Source of the DNA: Streptomyces sp. V3I8 | GTDB lineage: Bacteria > Actinomycetota > Actinomycetes > Streptomycetales > Streptomycetaceae | Direction: 5' to 3' | DNA length: 64,000 bases | NCBI RefSeq assembly: GCF_030817535.1 | Contig: NZ_JAUSZL010000002.1 | Coordinates: 1,736,001 to 1,800,000, forward strand | Part shown: in pieces, positions 8,294-16,367 of the stretch | How the letters are laid out: every line of letters begins with the position of its first letter | Position numbering within the stretch: the first letter of the stretch is position 1 | The notes under the pieces: generated by a model | Seen by the model: only the letters and a program-made list of their open reading frames with translations | Database searches by the model: none | What the model was told of the DNA's origin: nothing | Position numbers and translations under genes: made by a program

Positions 8294-8650
8294 CTAACGG
8301 CCGCCGGATGTGCGGGAGTCGGCCCGCCCCCGCTCGTATCTGCGCACACGCCGGTACCCGGTGATGTCACCACGCGGGTCGAGGCTCACCTCGTACGTCG
8401 CGAGCAGGCTCATCGTGTCGGGGACCCGAACGAGTTCGAGTACCTCGACCTCGAGCGTCCAGCCGTCCTCGGTGCGCTCGAACGAGGACACCGACTCGGC
8501 CTCCATGCCGGTCAGTTCGGCGAGTTGTGCGCGTGCCTCGCGCAGCACGTCCATGGGGCGCAGCTCTTCGTCTTCCGTCACGTCTTTCCGCTTGCCCTTG
8601 GATGCGTTCGATGAACTCTGTGAACCTGATGTGTTGGATGTGTTCGACAT
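8294..8650 (-). CDS. gvpO: Gas vesicle protein GvpO
   Basis: This 118-residue protein begins with a Ser/Asn/Thr-rich leader (about 20 residues). The GvpO domain follows: LREARAQLAELTGMEAESV, then WTLEVEVLELVRVPDTMSLLATYEV and YRRVRRYERGR. It is the first gene of the operon. Only 61 nt separate it from the polymerase-domain gene upstream on the same strand, so the promoter must be in that gap or farther upstream. I cannot identify a convincing -35/-10 pair there. Confidence 0.93.
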   Translation of the reverse strand: MSNTSNTSGSQSSSNASKGKRKDVTEDEELRPMDVLREARAQLAELTGMEAESVSSFERTEDGWTLEVEVLELVRVPDTMSLLATYEVSLDPRGDITGYRRVRRYERGRADSRTSGGR

Positions 8651-8711
8651 GGGCCACCTCGCACATACGGGTGACCGGCCGATCGTTGGCCAAACCTGCG
8701 AGTGTCGGCGC

Positions 8712-9632
8712 TCAGCCCCGCAGGGCGTCCAGCCGGCCCCTGGCCGGCCCGAGGGCGCGACCGCCGTGCGACATGCCTGACCAGGGCTTCGTGCGCGCCT
8801 GGTCGGCCGCGTCGGCGATCGTCCAGCGGCGTGCGCCGAGTTGGGGATCGTCGAGCTGTTCCCAGCTGACGGGTACGGCGACCGGGGCGCCCGGTGCGGC
8901 GCGGACCGTGAAGGGGGCGACCACGGTCTGGGCGTAGGCGTTGCGCTGGATGTCCAGGTAGAGCCGGTCGCCGCGGTCCTTCTTGCGCGCCCGGGTGGTC
9001 AGCCGGTCGGGGTGGGCCGCGGCGAGCGTGTCGGCCACGTCCCCGGCGAAGGTGTGCACCTCGTCGAAGTCGTGGTGTCCGTCGAGCGGCACGACGACGT
9101 GCAGTCCGCGTGAGCCGGTGGTCATCAGGGCGGCGGGCAGCCGCAGTTCGTCGAGGAGTTCGCGCAGGAGCCGGGCGGCGTCGCGTACCGGCCCGAAGTC
9201 GTCGGTGGCCGGGTCGAGGTCGAAGACCATCCGGTCCGGGTGGCCGAGCGAGCCGTCGGGCGTGACCCGGGCGAGCCACCGGTGCAGGGTCAGGCAGGCC
9301 TGGTCGACGAGGTAGACGAGGGTCGCGGTGTCGTCGCAGACGGGGTGCAGGACCGTGCCGCCCTCCTTGGCCACCTCGACGCGGTGGATCCAGTCCGGGT
9401 AGTGGTCCTGGACGTTCTTCTGCATGAACATGGGTCCGCCGAGCCCGTCCGGGTGCCGCTCCAGCATCAGGGGCCGGCCCTTCAGGTGCGGCAGCATGAA
9501 CGGGGCGATCTCCTGGTGGTACGCGACGAGGTCCGCCTTCGTGTACTCCTTCGCCCCGCCGCCGCCGGGGAACAGCACCTTGTCCGGCCGGTGCACCTCG
9601 ACCGTGCGCCGGCCGGCCCGTACGGCGGTCAT
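8712..9632 (-). CDS. Stand-alone LigD-type polymerase domain (archaeo-eukaryotic primase family)
   Basis: This 306-residue protein covers only the PolDom/primase part of LigD; there is no ligase or phosphoesterase domain. The catalytic carboxylates are visible as FDLDP near residue 136 and the later Asp in LYLDIQRNA. The SRGLHVVVPL block with the nucleotide-binding His is also present. These enzymes do gap filling and ribonucleotide addition in non-homologous end joining. Streptomyces commonly encode separate LigD-domain proteins. The start overlaps the transketolase stop by 4 nt (ATGA), so the two are probably co-transcribed even though no metabolic link is obvious. Confidence 0.88.
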   Translation of the reverse strand: MTAVRAGRRTVEVHRPDKVLFPGGGGAKEYTKADLVAYHQEIAPFMLPHLKGRPLMLERHPDGLGGPMFMQKNVQDHYPDWIHRVEVAKEGGTVLHPVCDDTATLVYLVDQACLTLHRWLARVTPDGSLGHPDRMVFDLDPATDDFGPVRDAARLLRELLDELRLPAALMTTGSRGLHVVVPLDGHHDFDEVHTFAGDVADTLAAAHPDRLTTRARKKDRGDRLYLDIQRNAYAQTVVAPFTVRAAPGAPVAVPVSWEQLDDPQLGARRWTIADAADQARTKPWSGMSHGGRALGPARGRLDALRG

Positions 9633-11476
9633 CGCAGCACCGCGCTCTCCACGAGGAGCTGGGCCGCCGCCGCGATGGACTCGGCGTCGATGCCGGCCGT
9701 GCGCAGCTGCTCGGCGGGGGTGGCCGAGCCGGGCATGTCACGCACGGCGAGGCGGACCAGGCGGGGCGTGGGGCGGCCGTCCAGGAAGGCCTCGACGACC
9801 GCGTCACCGAGGCCGCCCTCGGGATGGTGGTCCTCGACGGTCAGCAGACAGCCGGTCTGCCCGGCGGCGGTGCGCAGGGTCTCCCGGTCCACGGGCTTGA
9901 CGGAGTAGAGGTCGATCACCCGTACCGGGACGCCGTCGGCGGCGAGGGCGTCCGCGGCCTTCAGGGCCTCGTGCACGGTCACCCCGGCGGCGACCACGGT
10001 CAGCCGGTCGTCCGCGGAGCTGCGCAGCACCTTGCTGCCGCCGACGGGGAACTCCTCGTCCGGCCCGTACAGGACGGGGGTCTTGCCGCGTGAGGTCCGC
10101 AGGTAGCGGATGCCGTCGAGGTCCGCCATCGCGGCGACCAGCGCGGCCGTCTGGTGGGCGTCGCACGGGTACAGCACGGTCGAGCCGTGCACCGCGCGGA
10201 ACATGGCCAGGTCCTCGACGCCCATCTGCGAGGGCCCGTCCTCGCCGATCGCGACGCCCGCGTGCGAGCCGACGACGTTGATGCCCGCGCCGCCGACCGC
10301 CGCCATGCGGACGAAGTCGTGCGCGCGGGTGAGGAACGCGGCGAAGCTGGAGGCGTACGGCACCCAGCCGCGCGTGGCGAGTCCCACGGCGGACGCGACG
10401 AGCTGCTGCTCGGCGATGTAGCACTCGAAGAACCGGTCGGGGTGCTCCTTGGCGAAGAACTCGGCGCGCGTCGAGTCGCTCACTTCGCCGTCGAGGGCGA
10501 CCACGTCGCCGCGGGCGGTGCCGAGCGCGGCGAGCGCCTTGCCGTAGGCGTCACGGGTGGCGACCTCGTCACCGGTCTCCCAGCGCGGCAGCCGCAGGTC
10601 CCCGGAGCGCACGGGATGCGGCGCCCGCGCGGCGGGCGGCTCCTGGACCCGGACCCGCAGGTCGCGCTGCCCGCCGAGTTCCGCGATCGCCTCATCGGCG
10701 TCGGGCAGCGGTTTGCCGTGCAGGCCCTCACGGTCCTGGACGTCCTGGACGCCCTTGCCCTTGAGGGTGCGGGCCAGGATCGCGGTCGGCTGTCCGGCCG
10801 TGGACACGGCCTCGCCGTACGCGCGCCCGATGTCCTCGACGTCGTGGCCGTCGACCTCGACCGTGTGCCAGCCGAAGGCCCGGAAGCGGCGGGCGTACGC
10901 GTCCAGGTCGTGGCCGTGCCGGGTCGGGCCGCGCTGGCCGAGCCGGTTGACGTCCACGATCACGGTGAGGTTGTCGAGCTCCTCGTACCCGGCGTGCTCG
11001 GCCGCCTCCCAGACGGACCCCTCGGCCAGCTCGCTGTCGCCGCACAGCACCCACACGCGGTAACCGGCCCGGTCCAGCCGCTTGCCGGACAGGGCGATGC
11101 CCACGCCGACGGGCAGGCCCTGGCCGAGCGATCCGGTGGCGGTCTCCACCCACGGCAGCCGGCGCGGTGTCGGGTGCCCTTCGAGGCGGCTGCCGAGCAT
11201 GCGGTAGGTCAGCAGTTCCTCGTCGTCGATCGCCCCGGCCGCCTTGTACGCGGCGTACAGCAGCGGCGAGGCGTGTCCCTTGGAGAGCACGAAGCGGTCG
11301 TTGCCCGGATGGGCGGGTCGCTCGAAGTCGTAACGGAACCGCCGGGCGAACAGGACCGCCAGCAGGTCGGCGGCGGACATCGACGAGGTGGGGTGCCCGG
11401 AGCCCGCGGCGGCGGCGGCACGCACGCTGTCGACACGCAACTGCTGACCCAGTTCGACGAGCCGGGGGGAGTCCAT
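9629..11476 (-). CDS. tkt: Transketolase
   Basis: This 615-residue thiamine-diphosphate enzyme transfers two-carbon ketol units in the pentose phosphate pathway. The N-terminal TPP domain has SGHPTSSMSAADLLAVLF and the binding motif GDSELAEGSVWEA near residue 145 with the downstream VIVDVNRLGQ. The pyrimidine-binding domain has ECYIAEQQLVASAVGLATRG, and the C-terminal domain has TVEDHHPEGGLGDAV. The length is shorter than Escherichia coli TktA (about 660) but normal for this actinobacterial subgroup. The housekeeping Streptomyces transketolase normally sits near zwf/tal, so this looks like a second copy. That is inferred from context. Confidence 0.93.
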   Translation of the reverse strand: MDSPRLVELGQQLRVDSVRAAAAAGSGHPTSSMSAADLLAVLFARRFRYDFERPAHPGNDRFVLSKGHASPLLYAAYKAAGAIDDEELLTYRMLGSRLEGHPTPRRLPWVETATGSLGQGLPVGVGIALSGKRLDRAGYRVWVLCGDSELAEGSVWEAAEHAGYEELDNLTVIVDVNRLGQRGPTRHGHDLDAYARRFRAFGWHTVEVDGHDVEDIGRAYGEAVSTAGQPTAILARTLKGKGVQDVQDREGLHGKPLPDADEAIAELGGQRDLRVRVQEPPAARAPHPVRSGDLRLPRWETGDEVATRDAYGKALAALGTARGDVVALDGEVSDSTRAEFFAKEHPDRFFECYIAEQQLVASAVGLATRGWVPYASSFAAFLTRAHDFVRMAAVGGAGINVVGSHAGVAIGEDGPSQMGVEDLAMFRAVHGSTVLYPCDAHQTAALVAAMADLDGIRYLRTSRGKTPVLYGPDEEFPVGGSKVLRSSADDRLTVVAAGVTVHEALKAADALAADGVPVRVIDLYSVKPVDRETLRTAAGQTGCLLTVEDHHPEGGLGDAVVEAFLDGRPTPRLVRLAVRDMPGSATPAEQLRTAGIDAESIAAAAQLLVESAVLR

Positions 11477-11557
11477 GGTGTTCCTTCCGCAAGGGATTCG
11501 GACCCGTACCGTCGGTTACGCGGCCAAGCCGGACGTACGGGGCTTTCCGCGTCCCCC

Positions 11558-12061
11558 TCACCCGGGTCCCCAAACGTCCGGCGCATGCCGCGCAGCGGCC
11601 GTCCGGACGGCGAAGACCGGGGCCACGCCGTCGTGACCCTGGTCGGCACATGGTCGGCACCCGCCGCGCGTCACCGCTCCCGCGGACGCGGCGCCGGCAC
11701 GGACGGCACGGACGGCGGCACGGGCGGCACGACCGGCTCCGCGGGCGGCGGCCGTCGCCTCCCGGCCCCCCGACGGCCGCGCCGCACTCCGCAGCGCGTA
11801 CGCCACCGCGCCCAGCACCGCGGCGGTGATCAGCGCGGCGGCCCAGCCGGGCAGACCGAGCGCGAGGGCGAGGCCGACGGCGAGCGCGAGGGCCGCGCCC
11901 GCGTACAGGGCGACGGCGCCGGACGCGGCGTAGAGCGCCGCCGTACGGCGCTGCTTGCGGGTCTGCTCCCGCAGTTCCTCGCGTACGGCGTCCCGGGCCA
12001 CCTGCGCCGGCTCGTCGGCCAGGTGCCTGTCCGGATGTTCCAGGTGATCGATGCGGTCCAT
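11558..12061 (-). CDS. Phage-holin-family-like membrane protein (hypothetical)
   Basis: This 167-residue protein starts at ATG 12061 (MDRIDHLEHPDRHLADEPAQ). A charged amphipathic N-terminal region (VARDAVREELREQTRKQ) precedes two hydrophobic segments, about residues 46-70 (YAASGAVALYAGAALALAVG) and 73-95. This resembles the small actinobacterial Phage_holin_3_6/actinobacterial holin-X family. The tail after residue 100 is Ala/Arg/Gly-rich and its coding value is uncertain. A TTG 54 nt upstream is an alternative start. A GGAAGGAG sequence lies between the two candidates at a distance unsuited to either. It is not evidence of a prophage, since no other phage genes are nearby. Confidence 0.6.
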   Translation of the reverse strand: MDRIDHLEHPDRHLADEPAQVARDAVREELREQTRKQRRTAALYAASGAVALYAGAALALAVGLALALGLPGWAAALITAAVLGAVAYALRSAARPSGGREATAAARGAGRAARAAVRAVRAGAASAGAVTRGGCRPCADQGHDGVAPVFAVRTAAARHAPDVWGPG

Positions 12062-12129
12062 GCCCGCCGGGACCCGCGATCCGTCCGAAACGATCTCCTT
12101 CCCGCGCCACCCCAACTAGGCTCTTGCGC

Positions 12130-12480
12130 ATGGATATTCTGGGAGCCACGCTGCGCGTCTGCGTCGACGACCTGGAGACTGCGGTCCCCTTCTACGAGAG
12201 ACTCGCCGGCGGTCCGGCACAGCGCTTCGAGCGCGGCGGGGTGTCCGTCGCCGCCGTCGGCTGCTTCCTGCTGATGAGCGGCCCGGAGGCCGAACTGGAG
12301 GTGCTGCGCAAGGTGTCGGCGACCATCGCGGTGAAGGATGTCGACGAGGTCGACCGGGTCCTCACCGAATCGGGCGCCCACGTCCTGGCGGGCCCGGTCG
12401 CGACGCCCGCCGGACGCAACCTGATCGCGATGCACCCGGACGGTTACGTGTACGAGTACGTGGACCGCCGCACGAGGTAG
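12130..12480 (+). CDS. VOC (glyoxalase/bleomycin-resistance fold) family protein
   Basis: This 116-residue protein starts at ATG 12130 (MDILGATLRVCVDDLETAVPF). It has the beta-alpha-beta-beta-beta repeat of vicinal oxygen chelate proteins: YERLAGGPAQRFERGGVSVA in the first half, KDVDEVDRVLTESGAHVLAG and LIAMHPDGYVYEYV in the second. Whether the metal ligands are complete cannot be decided by eye. It may be a small-molecule binding or resistance protein. It stands alone on the plus strand between two minus-strand genes. Confidence 0.75.
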   Translation: MDILGATLRVCVDDLETAVPFYERLAGGPAQRFERGGVSVAAVGCFLLMSGPEAELEVLRKVSATIAVKDVDEVDRVLTESGAHVLAGPVATPAGRNLIAMHPDGYVYEYVDRRTR

Positions 12481-12497
12481 CGGGCCGGCCGCACGGG

Positions 12498-14483
12498 TCA
12501 GCCGGCGGCACCGGCGCCGGGCGGCCGCATCCGGAAGTCGTAGCGTCCGGGCAGGGGGTCGTCGGTGATCCGGGACCACAGCTCCCCGATCGCCTCGGCC
12601 CCCTCGCGCAGGTCGGCCACCTCGAAGCCGGCGTCGAAGACGGCACGCGCCGCGGCCCGGTCGCCCTCGGCGAGCAGCAGCCGCGCCTCGATCAGCCGGA
12701 ACCGGCCGCGTTCGCGGGTCGCCGGGCGCAGCCGCTCCCACACGGACCGCGCGTCGGCGGTGCGGCGCGCCGCGAGCAGCGCGCCGATCGCCTCGCGCCC
12801 CAGTGCCGCGGTGGCCGCCGTCCAGCTCTCGCCGTCGTCGCGCCGCTCCTGGCACAGGTCGTCGAAGGCGTCCAGGTACCGGTCGGCGGCCCGTTCGTGG
12901 TGGCCCGACTCCTGGTCGGCGACGGCCAGGCAGCGCAGCAGCGGCCAGCGCGAGGGCGCCAGTTCCAGACCGCGTTCCCAGCTGCGCACGGCCTGGGCCA
13001 GGTCGCCCGCGTGCCACTGGGCGACGCCGAGGTGGTACTCGGTGAGCGGCTGCGCGGGCGCGGTCTCCAGCATGTCCCGCCAGTGCGGGGCGACCAGCGT
13101 CCCGCCGGGCGGACCGGCCCGGCGCGACTCGGGGAAGCAGCCGGATTCGAGCAGCCGCAGCCAGGGCTGCTGGGCGTCGCCGAGCGTGGACGCGTCGAAG
13201 GGCGTGCCGGGCAGCTTGTGGGCGGCCCGGAGCACTTCGAGCGCGCCCCAGCCGGAGCCGGTGGCCAGCACCTCACCGGGTTCGGTGTCGGCGGCGGCCC
13301 GCCAGCGCTCGTACGCCGTCCCGAACTCCGCTCGCGGCAGCGCCCGTTCCAGCCGGTCCCCGACCGCGGTGCGCGCGGCGGCCCAGTCGTCCCCGTGCAC
13401 CAGCGGGGCGTCGGCGTCCAGCGGACCGTACGCCTCCAGCCACGCCACCTCGCTCCCCGCGTCGAGGCGTACGTGCTCCAGCTGGGTGCGGGCGAGGCCC
13501 GCCTGGATCTCGCAGTAGCCGCCGGTGCCGGGCTCGGTGAGCCACTCCTGCCAGCGGCGTCCGCCGGTACCGGAGCCCCACACGAAGAGTTTGCGTCCGC
13601 GCAGCACGTCGGTGGACGTCTGCACCAGGCCCCGCCCGCTCCCGTCCAGGGCGGCGATCCAGCGCCGCTGCCCGTCGGGCACCTCGTAGAAGTAGTCGGC
13701 CGGGTGCTCGCCGCGCGGCGGATACGTGCGGTCGACGCCCTCGTGCACCGGGACGGGCACCCGGCGCAGCCGCCGCTCGTACCCGAAGTGCCAGGCCTCC
13801 TCGGCGGGCGCGAGGACCCTGCACTCCTGCGGGACGGCGGTGTTGGACCACCAGTACAGCGGCGCGGCCCTCTCGTGCGGATTGCGGACGCGTACGCCGG
13901 CGTACAGGAAGTCGGAGTCCTCCGGCAGCCACAGGTCGACCTGGAAGGGCAGGTCGCGCAGCCGTTCCCACTCCCACAGGCGCAGCATCCGCGTACCGTC
14001 GGGCGCGGTGACACGGGCGGCGTGCAGGGGCGCGCAGGCGAGGGCCGAGTGGCCGGTGGCGCCGATGTTCCACTCGATGCCGCCGGAGAACCAGGCGCCG
14101 TTGAGCGCGAAGTCGGCGGGCTGCAGCACCGGGTTGCGGTAGAGGAGTTCACGGTCGGACGGCTTGTGGAACAGGGAGACGACCCGGCCGCCGAAGCCGG
14201 GCAGCACGGTCGCGCGCAGCCGGTCGTTCTCCAGGACGATCGTCTCGACCTCGCGGGGTGCGCGGTCCCTGCCGTATCCGTCCCGGACACGTTCGGGCAG
14301 GAGGCTGTGCAGCGGCTCGTACGCGATCTGGCGGGCCATGTCGCGGGGCAGGCCCTCGCGGTCCCGCTCGTCCACGTGGTGGGTCCGGGCGAGGGGGCGC
14401 AGCGGGGGCAGGGGGTTGGCGGGACCGGGTTCCGCGACCGGAAGCGTCAGTACGTCACGTCGGATGGTCGTCACGCCGACCAT
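12498..14483 (-). CDS. DUF5107 domain protein with tetratricopeptide-like C-terminus
   Basis: At 661 residues, the first about 380 form a galactose-mutarotase-like beta fold (DUF5107 type): LRATVLPGFGGRVVSLFHKP, FSGGIEWNIGATGHSALACA and WWSNTAVPQE. The C-terminal about 270 residues are alpha-helical with TPR-like repeats (YHLGVAQWHAGDLAQAVRSW, LRCLAVADQESGHHERAADR, LRPATRERGRFRLIEARLLL). Family members are found beside carbohydrate-use genes and are presumed to act on or bind sugars, but no sugar genes are adjacent here. ATG 14483 was chosen; GTG 14474 is an equally plausible start, as neither has a strong ribosome-binding site. Confidence 0.8.
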   Translation of the reverse strand: MVGVTTIRRDVLTLPVAEPGPANPLPPLRPLARTHHVDERDREGLPRDMARQIAYEPLHSLLPERVRDGYGRDRAPREVETIVLENDRLRATVLPGFGGRVVSLFHKPSDRELLYRNPVLQPADFALNGAWFSGGIEWNIGATGHSALACAPLHAARVTAPDGTRMLRLWEWERLRDLPFQVDLWLPEDSDFLYAGVRVRNPHERAAPLYWWSNTAVPQECRVLAPAEEAWHFGYERRLRRVPVPVHEGVDRTYPPRGEHPADYFYEVPDGQRRWIAALDGSGRGLVQTSTDVLRGRKLFVWGSGTGGRRWQEWLTEPGTGGYCEIQAGLARTQLEHVRLDAGSEVAWLEAYGPLDADAPLVHGDDWAAARTAVGDRLERALPRAEFGTAYERWRAAADTEPGEVLATGSGWGALEVLRAAHKLPGTPFDASTLGDAQQPWLRLLESGCFPESRRAGPPGGTLVAPHWRDMLETAPAQPLTEYHLGVAQWHAGDLAQAVRSWERGLELAPSRWPLLRCLAVADQESGHHERAADRYLDAFDDLCQERRDDGESWTAATAALGREAIGALLAARRTADARSVWERLRPATRERGRFRLIEARLLLAEGDRAAARAVFDAGFEVADLREGAEAIGELWSRITDDPLPGRYDFRMRPPGAGAAG

Positions 14484-14529
14484 GGAACAGGGTGAACGAC
14501 GAGTCGACCAGGGGCTCTTCCGGTCAGGA

Positions 14530-15432
14530 TCACGCAAAGGCGGCGACGACGACGTCGGCCAGCAGGGCGCCGGCGGTGCCGTCGGGGTCCAGGTCGGGGT
14601 CGTAGATGGTGACGTTGAAGCCGGCGCAGTGCGGCGAGCGCACCAACGGCCGCAGCAGCGCAATCAGTTCGTCGGGCAGCAGTCCGTGGGGGTCGGGGCT
14701 GTCGACGGCGGGCATCACGGACGGGTCGAGCACGTCGGCGTCCAGGTGCACCCAGAAACCGTCCAGGTCCGGTACGTCGAAGGCCTGGGCGGTGGCCCGC
14801 GCGAGGGCGTCGGCGCCCCACTCGCGGAGGTCGCCGACGGTCACCGTGGGGATCTTCAGGGCGGTCAGCTCGGCCCGGTCGTCCTCGAAGGCGTCGCGGA
14901 TCCCGAAGAACCGTACGTCCTCGTCCCGCAGATAGGGCTTCAGCCCCTCCAGGTCGGTCAGGTCGTCCTGGCCGCGTCCGGTGGCCAGGGCCACCTCCTC
15001 GCCGCCCGCCGCGCCGATCCGGTCGGAGTTGCCCGGGTGACGGAAGTCGTGCGAGGCGTCGACGGCCACGAGCCCGTAGCGTCCGATGCGGCGCAGGGCG
15101 AGACACGCGCCGAGCTGGATGGAGCAGTCGCCGCCGAGGACGACGGGCAGTTCCCCGGCCCGTACGTGCCCCTCGACGCGGTCGGCGAGCGTGCGGGTGT
15201 AGGCGGCGAGCGCGGTCGCGTTGAAGACGCCGTCGCCCTCCTGCCAGTCGCCCCGGTCGTAGCGCGGCGGGACCACCACCCCGCCCTCCAGTGCGCCGAG
15301 CCGCCGCACGATCCGCTGCTCGCGCAGGGCGCCGGCGAGCTTGTAGCAGCCGGGCACCGTGCCCGGGGCGGGCGGGCGCAGCCCGAGGTTGGAGGGTGCG
15401 TCCAGGACGACGAGGTGGCGCGGAGCACTCAT
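14530..15432 (-). CDS. Arginase/agmatinase (ureohydrolase) family protein with unusual metal-site residues
   Basis: This 300-residue protein starts at ATG 15432 (MSAPRHLVVLDAPSNLG). Ureohydrolase landmarks are recognisable: VVLGGDCSIQLG near residue 94, VDASHDFRHPGNS near 122 and WVHLDADVLDP near 222. Canonical enzymes have GGDHS and DAHxD; here the first His is Cys and the second is Ser, with a His one residue later, while the Asp ligands remain. Cys at the first position is seen in an actinobacterial subgroup as I recall, so it may bind metal differently or act on another guanidine compound. It overlaps the downstream-positioned GNAT gene by 4 nt (stop 15429). Confidence 0.8.
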   Translation of the reverse strand: MSAPRHLVVLDAPSNLGLRPPAPGTVPGCYKLAGALREQRIVRRLGALEGGVVVPPRYDRGDWQEGDGVFNATALAAYTRTLADRVEGHVRAGELPVVLGGDCSIQLGACLALRRIGRYGLVAVDASHDFRHPGNSDRIGAAGGEEVALATGRGQDDLTDLEGLKPYLRDEDVRFFGIRDAFEDDRAELTALKIPTVTVGDLREWGADALARATAQAFDVPDLDGFWVHLDADVLDPSVMPAVDSPDPHGLLPDELIALLRPLVRSPHCAGFNVTIYDPDLDPDGTAGALLADVVVAAFA

Positions 15433-15992
15433 GTGCGCACCATATCGGCGGTGAGCGCCCAGCGTTCGTGGTCCCGCCAGGCTCCGTCGATGTGCAGGAA
15501 CGCGGGCGAGAAGCCCTCCAGCCGGAAGCCGCGGCGGCGGGCCAGCGCGATCGAGGCGGCGTTGTCCGGCTGGACGTTGATCTCCAGCCGGTGCAGGCCG
15601 AGCGGGCCGAACGCGTACCCCACGACCAGGCCGAGCCCCTCGCTCATGAGCCCGCGGCCGGCCGCGTGCGCGAAGGCGCCGTATCCGAGCGCCCCGCACA
15701 GGAAGGCGCCCCCGACGATGTTGTTGATGTTGATGAACCCGGCGATCCGCCCGGCGCCCTCCGCCCCGTCCCCGTCCTTCTCGCAGACGAGGAACCCGGC
15801 CTTCGCCGGATCGTCGATCAGTTGCCCCGCGTACGAGGCGTAGGCGGCCGGGGTGGTGGGCGGGAAGAGCCACGGCCGGTGCAGCGCCGTGCTCTCCCGT
15901 GCCCGCGCGGTGAACTCGGCGCCGTCCTCCCGGGTGAAGTGGCGCAGGCCCACGCGGGGGCCCTCGGCGAGATACGAGGTGGTACCGGACAT
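15429..15992 (-). CDS. GNAT family N-acetyltransferase (RimJ/RimL type)
   Basis: This 187-residue protein starts at ATG 15992 (MSGTTSYLAEGPRVGLRHF). It has the RimJ/RimL-like pattern: DGAEFTARARESTALHRPWL, central beta strands INNIVGGAFLCGALGYGAF, LEINVQPDNAASIALARRRG carrying the acetyl-CoA-facing motif, and GFSPAFLHIDGAWRDHERWA. It probably acetylates a protein N-terminus or small amine. It is coupled by a 4-nt overlap to the arginase-family gene, suggesting a shared transcript. Confidence 0.85.
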   Translation of the reverse strand: MSGTTSYLAEGPRVGLRHFTREDGAEFTARARESTALHRPWLFPPTTPAAYASYAGQLIDDPAKAGFLVCEKDGDGAEGAGRIAGFININNIVGGAFLCGALGYGAFAHAAGRGLMSEGLGLVVGYAFGPLGLHRLEINVQPDNAASIALARRRGFRLEGFSPAFLHIDGAWRDHERWALTADMVRT

Positions 15993-16367
15993 CCCGCCAC
16001 GGTACGCGGCCCGCCGGGACGCTGTCCTGCCGCTTCCGCCCGGCGGAGCCCGGCCCGGCACCGCGCAGGAGCCATGGGGCGCGGCCGGGGGCGAGGAACG
16101 CGGTCACCGCGACGTCCTCGGGTCTCCGGGACGCCCCGGGCGCTCCCAGGGCCGGAGCCGTCCGGGGCAGGCCCCGCACAGCGCGCCGGTCGCCGCGGTG
16201 GCGAGCAGGGCCGGCGCGGCGACGGCCACCGGGCCGGGCGTCAGCGGCCGCCCGCCGCCGGCCCCCGTGCCGTCGCCACCGCTGCGCGGACTCCTCGGAC
16301 CCATGCGTCCAGGACGAGCCCGGGGACGGGGGTCCCGCGGGGAGCGGCCCGTCCGGAACCCCGCGTG
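15993..16367. other. Intergenic gap without a convincing gene
   Basis: These 375 bases separate the GNAT and LD-carboxypeptidase genes. A 66-codon minus-strand frame (16104-16304) would encode a basic peptide with one hydrophobic stretch (VAVAAPALLATAATGALCG). It has no good ribosome-binding site and its composition is also compatible with random high-G+C sequence, so I do not call it. The gap probably holds the GNAT promoter. Confidence 0.5.

Noticed and set aside
11558..12061. Prophage remnant, because of a holin-like protein
   Set aside because: No endolysin, integrase or structural genes lie nearby; small holin-family-like membrane proteins are ordinary chromosomal genes in actinobacteria.
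16104..16304. A 66-codon membrane peptide gene on the minus strand
   Set aside because: No ribosome-binding site, atypical codon pattern and no recognisable relatives; indistinguishable from chance.
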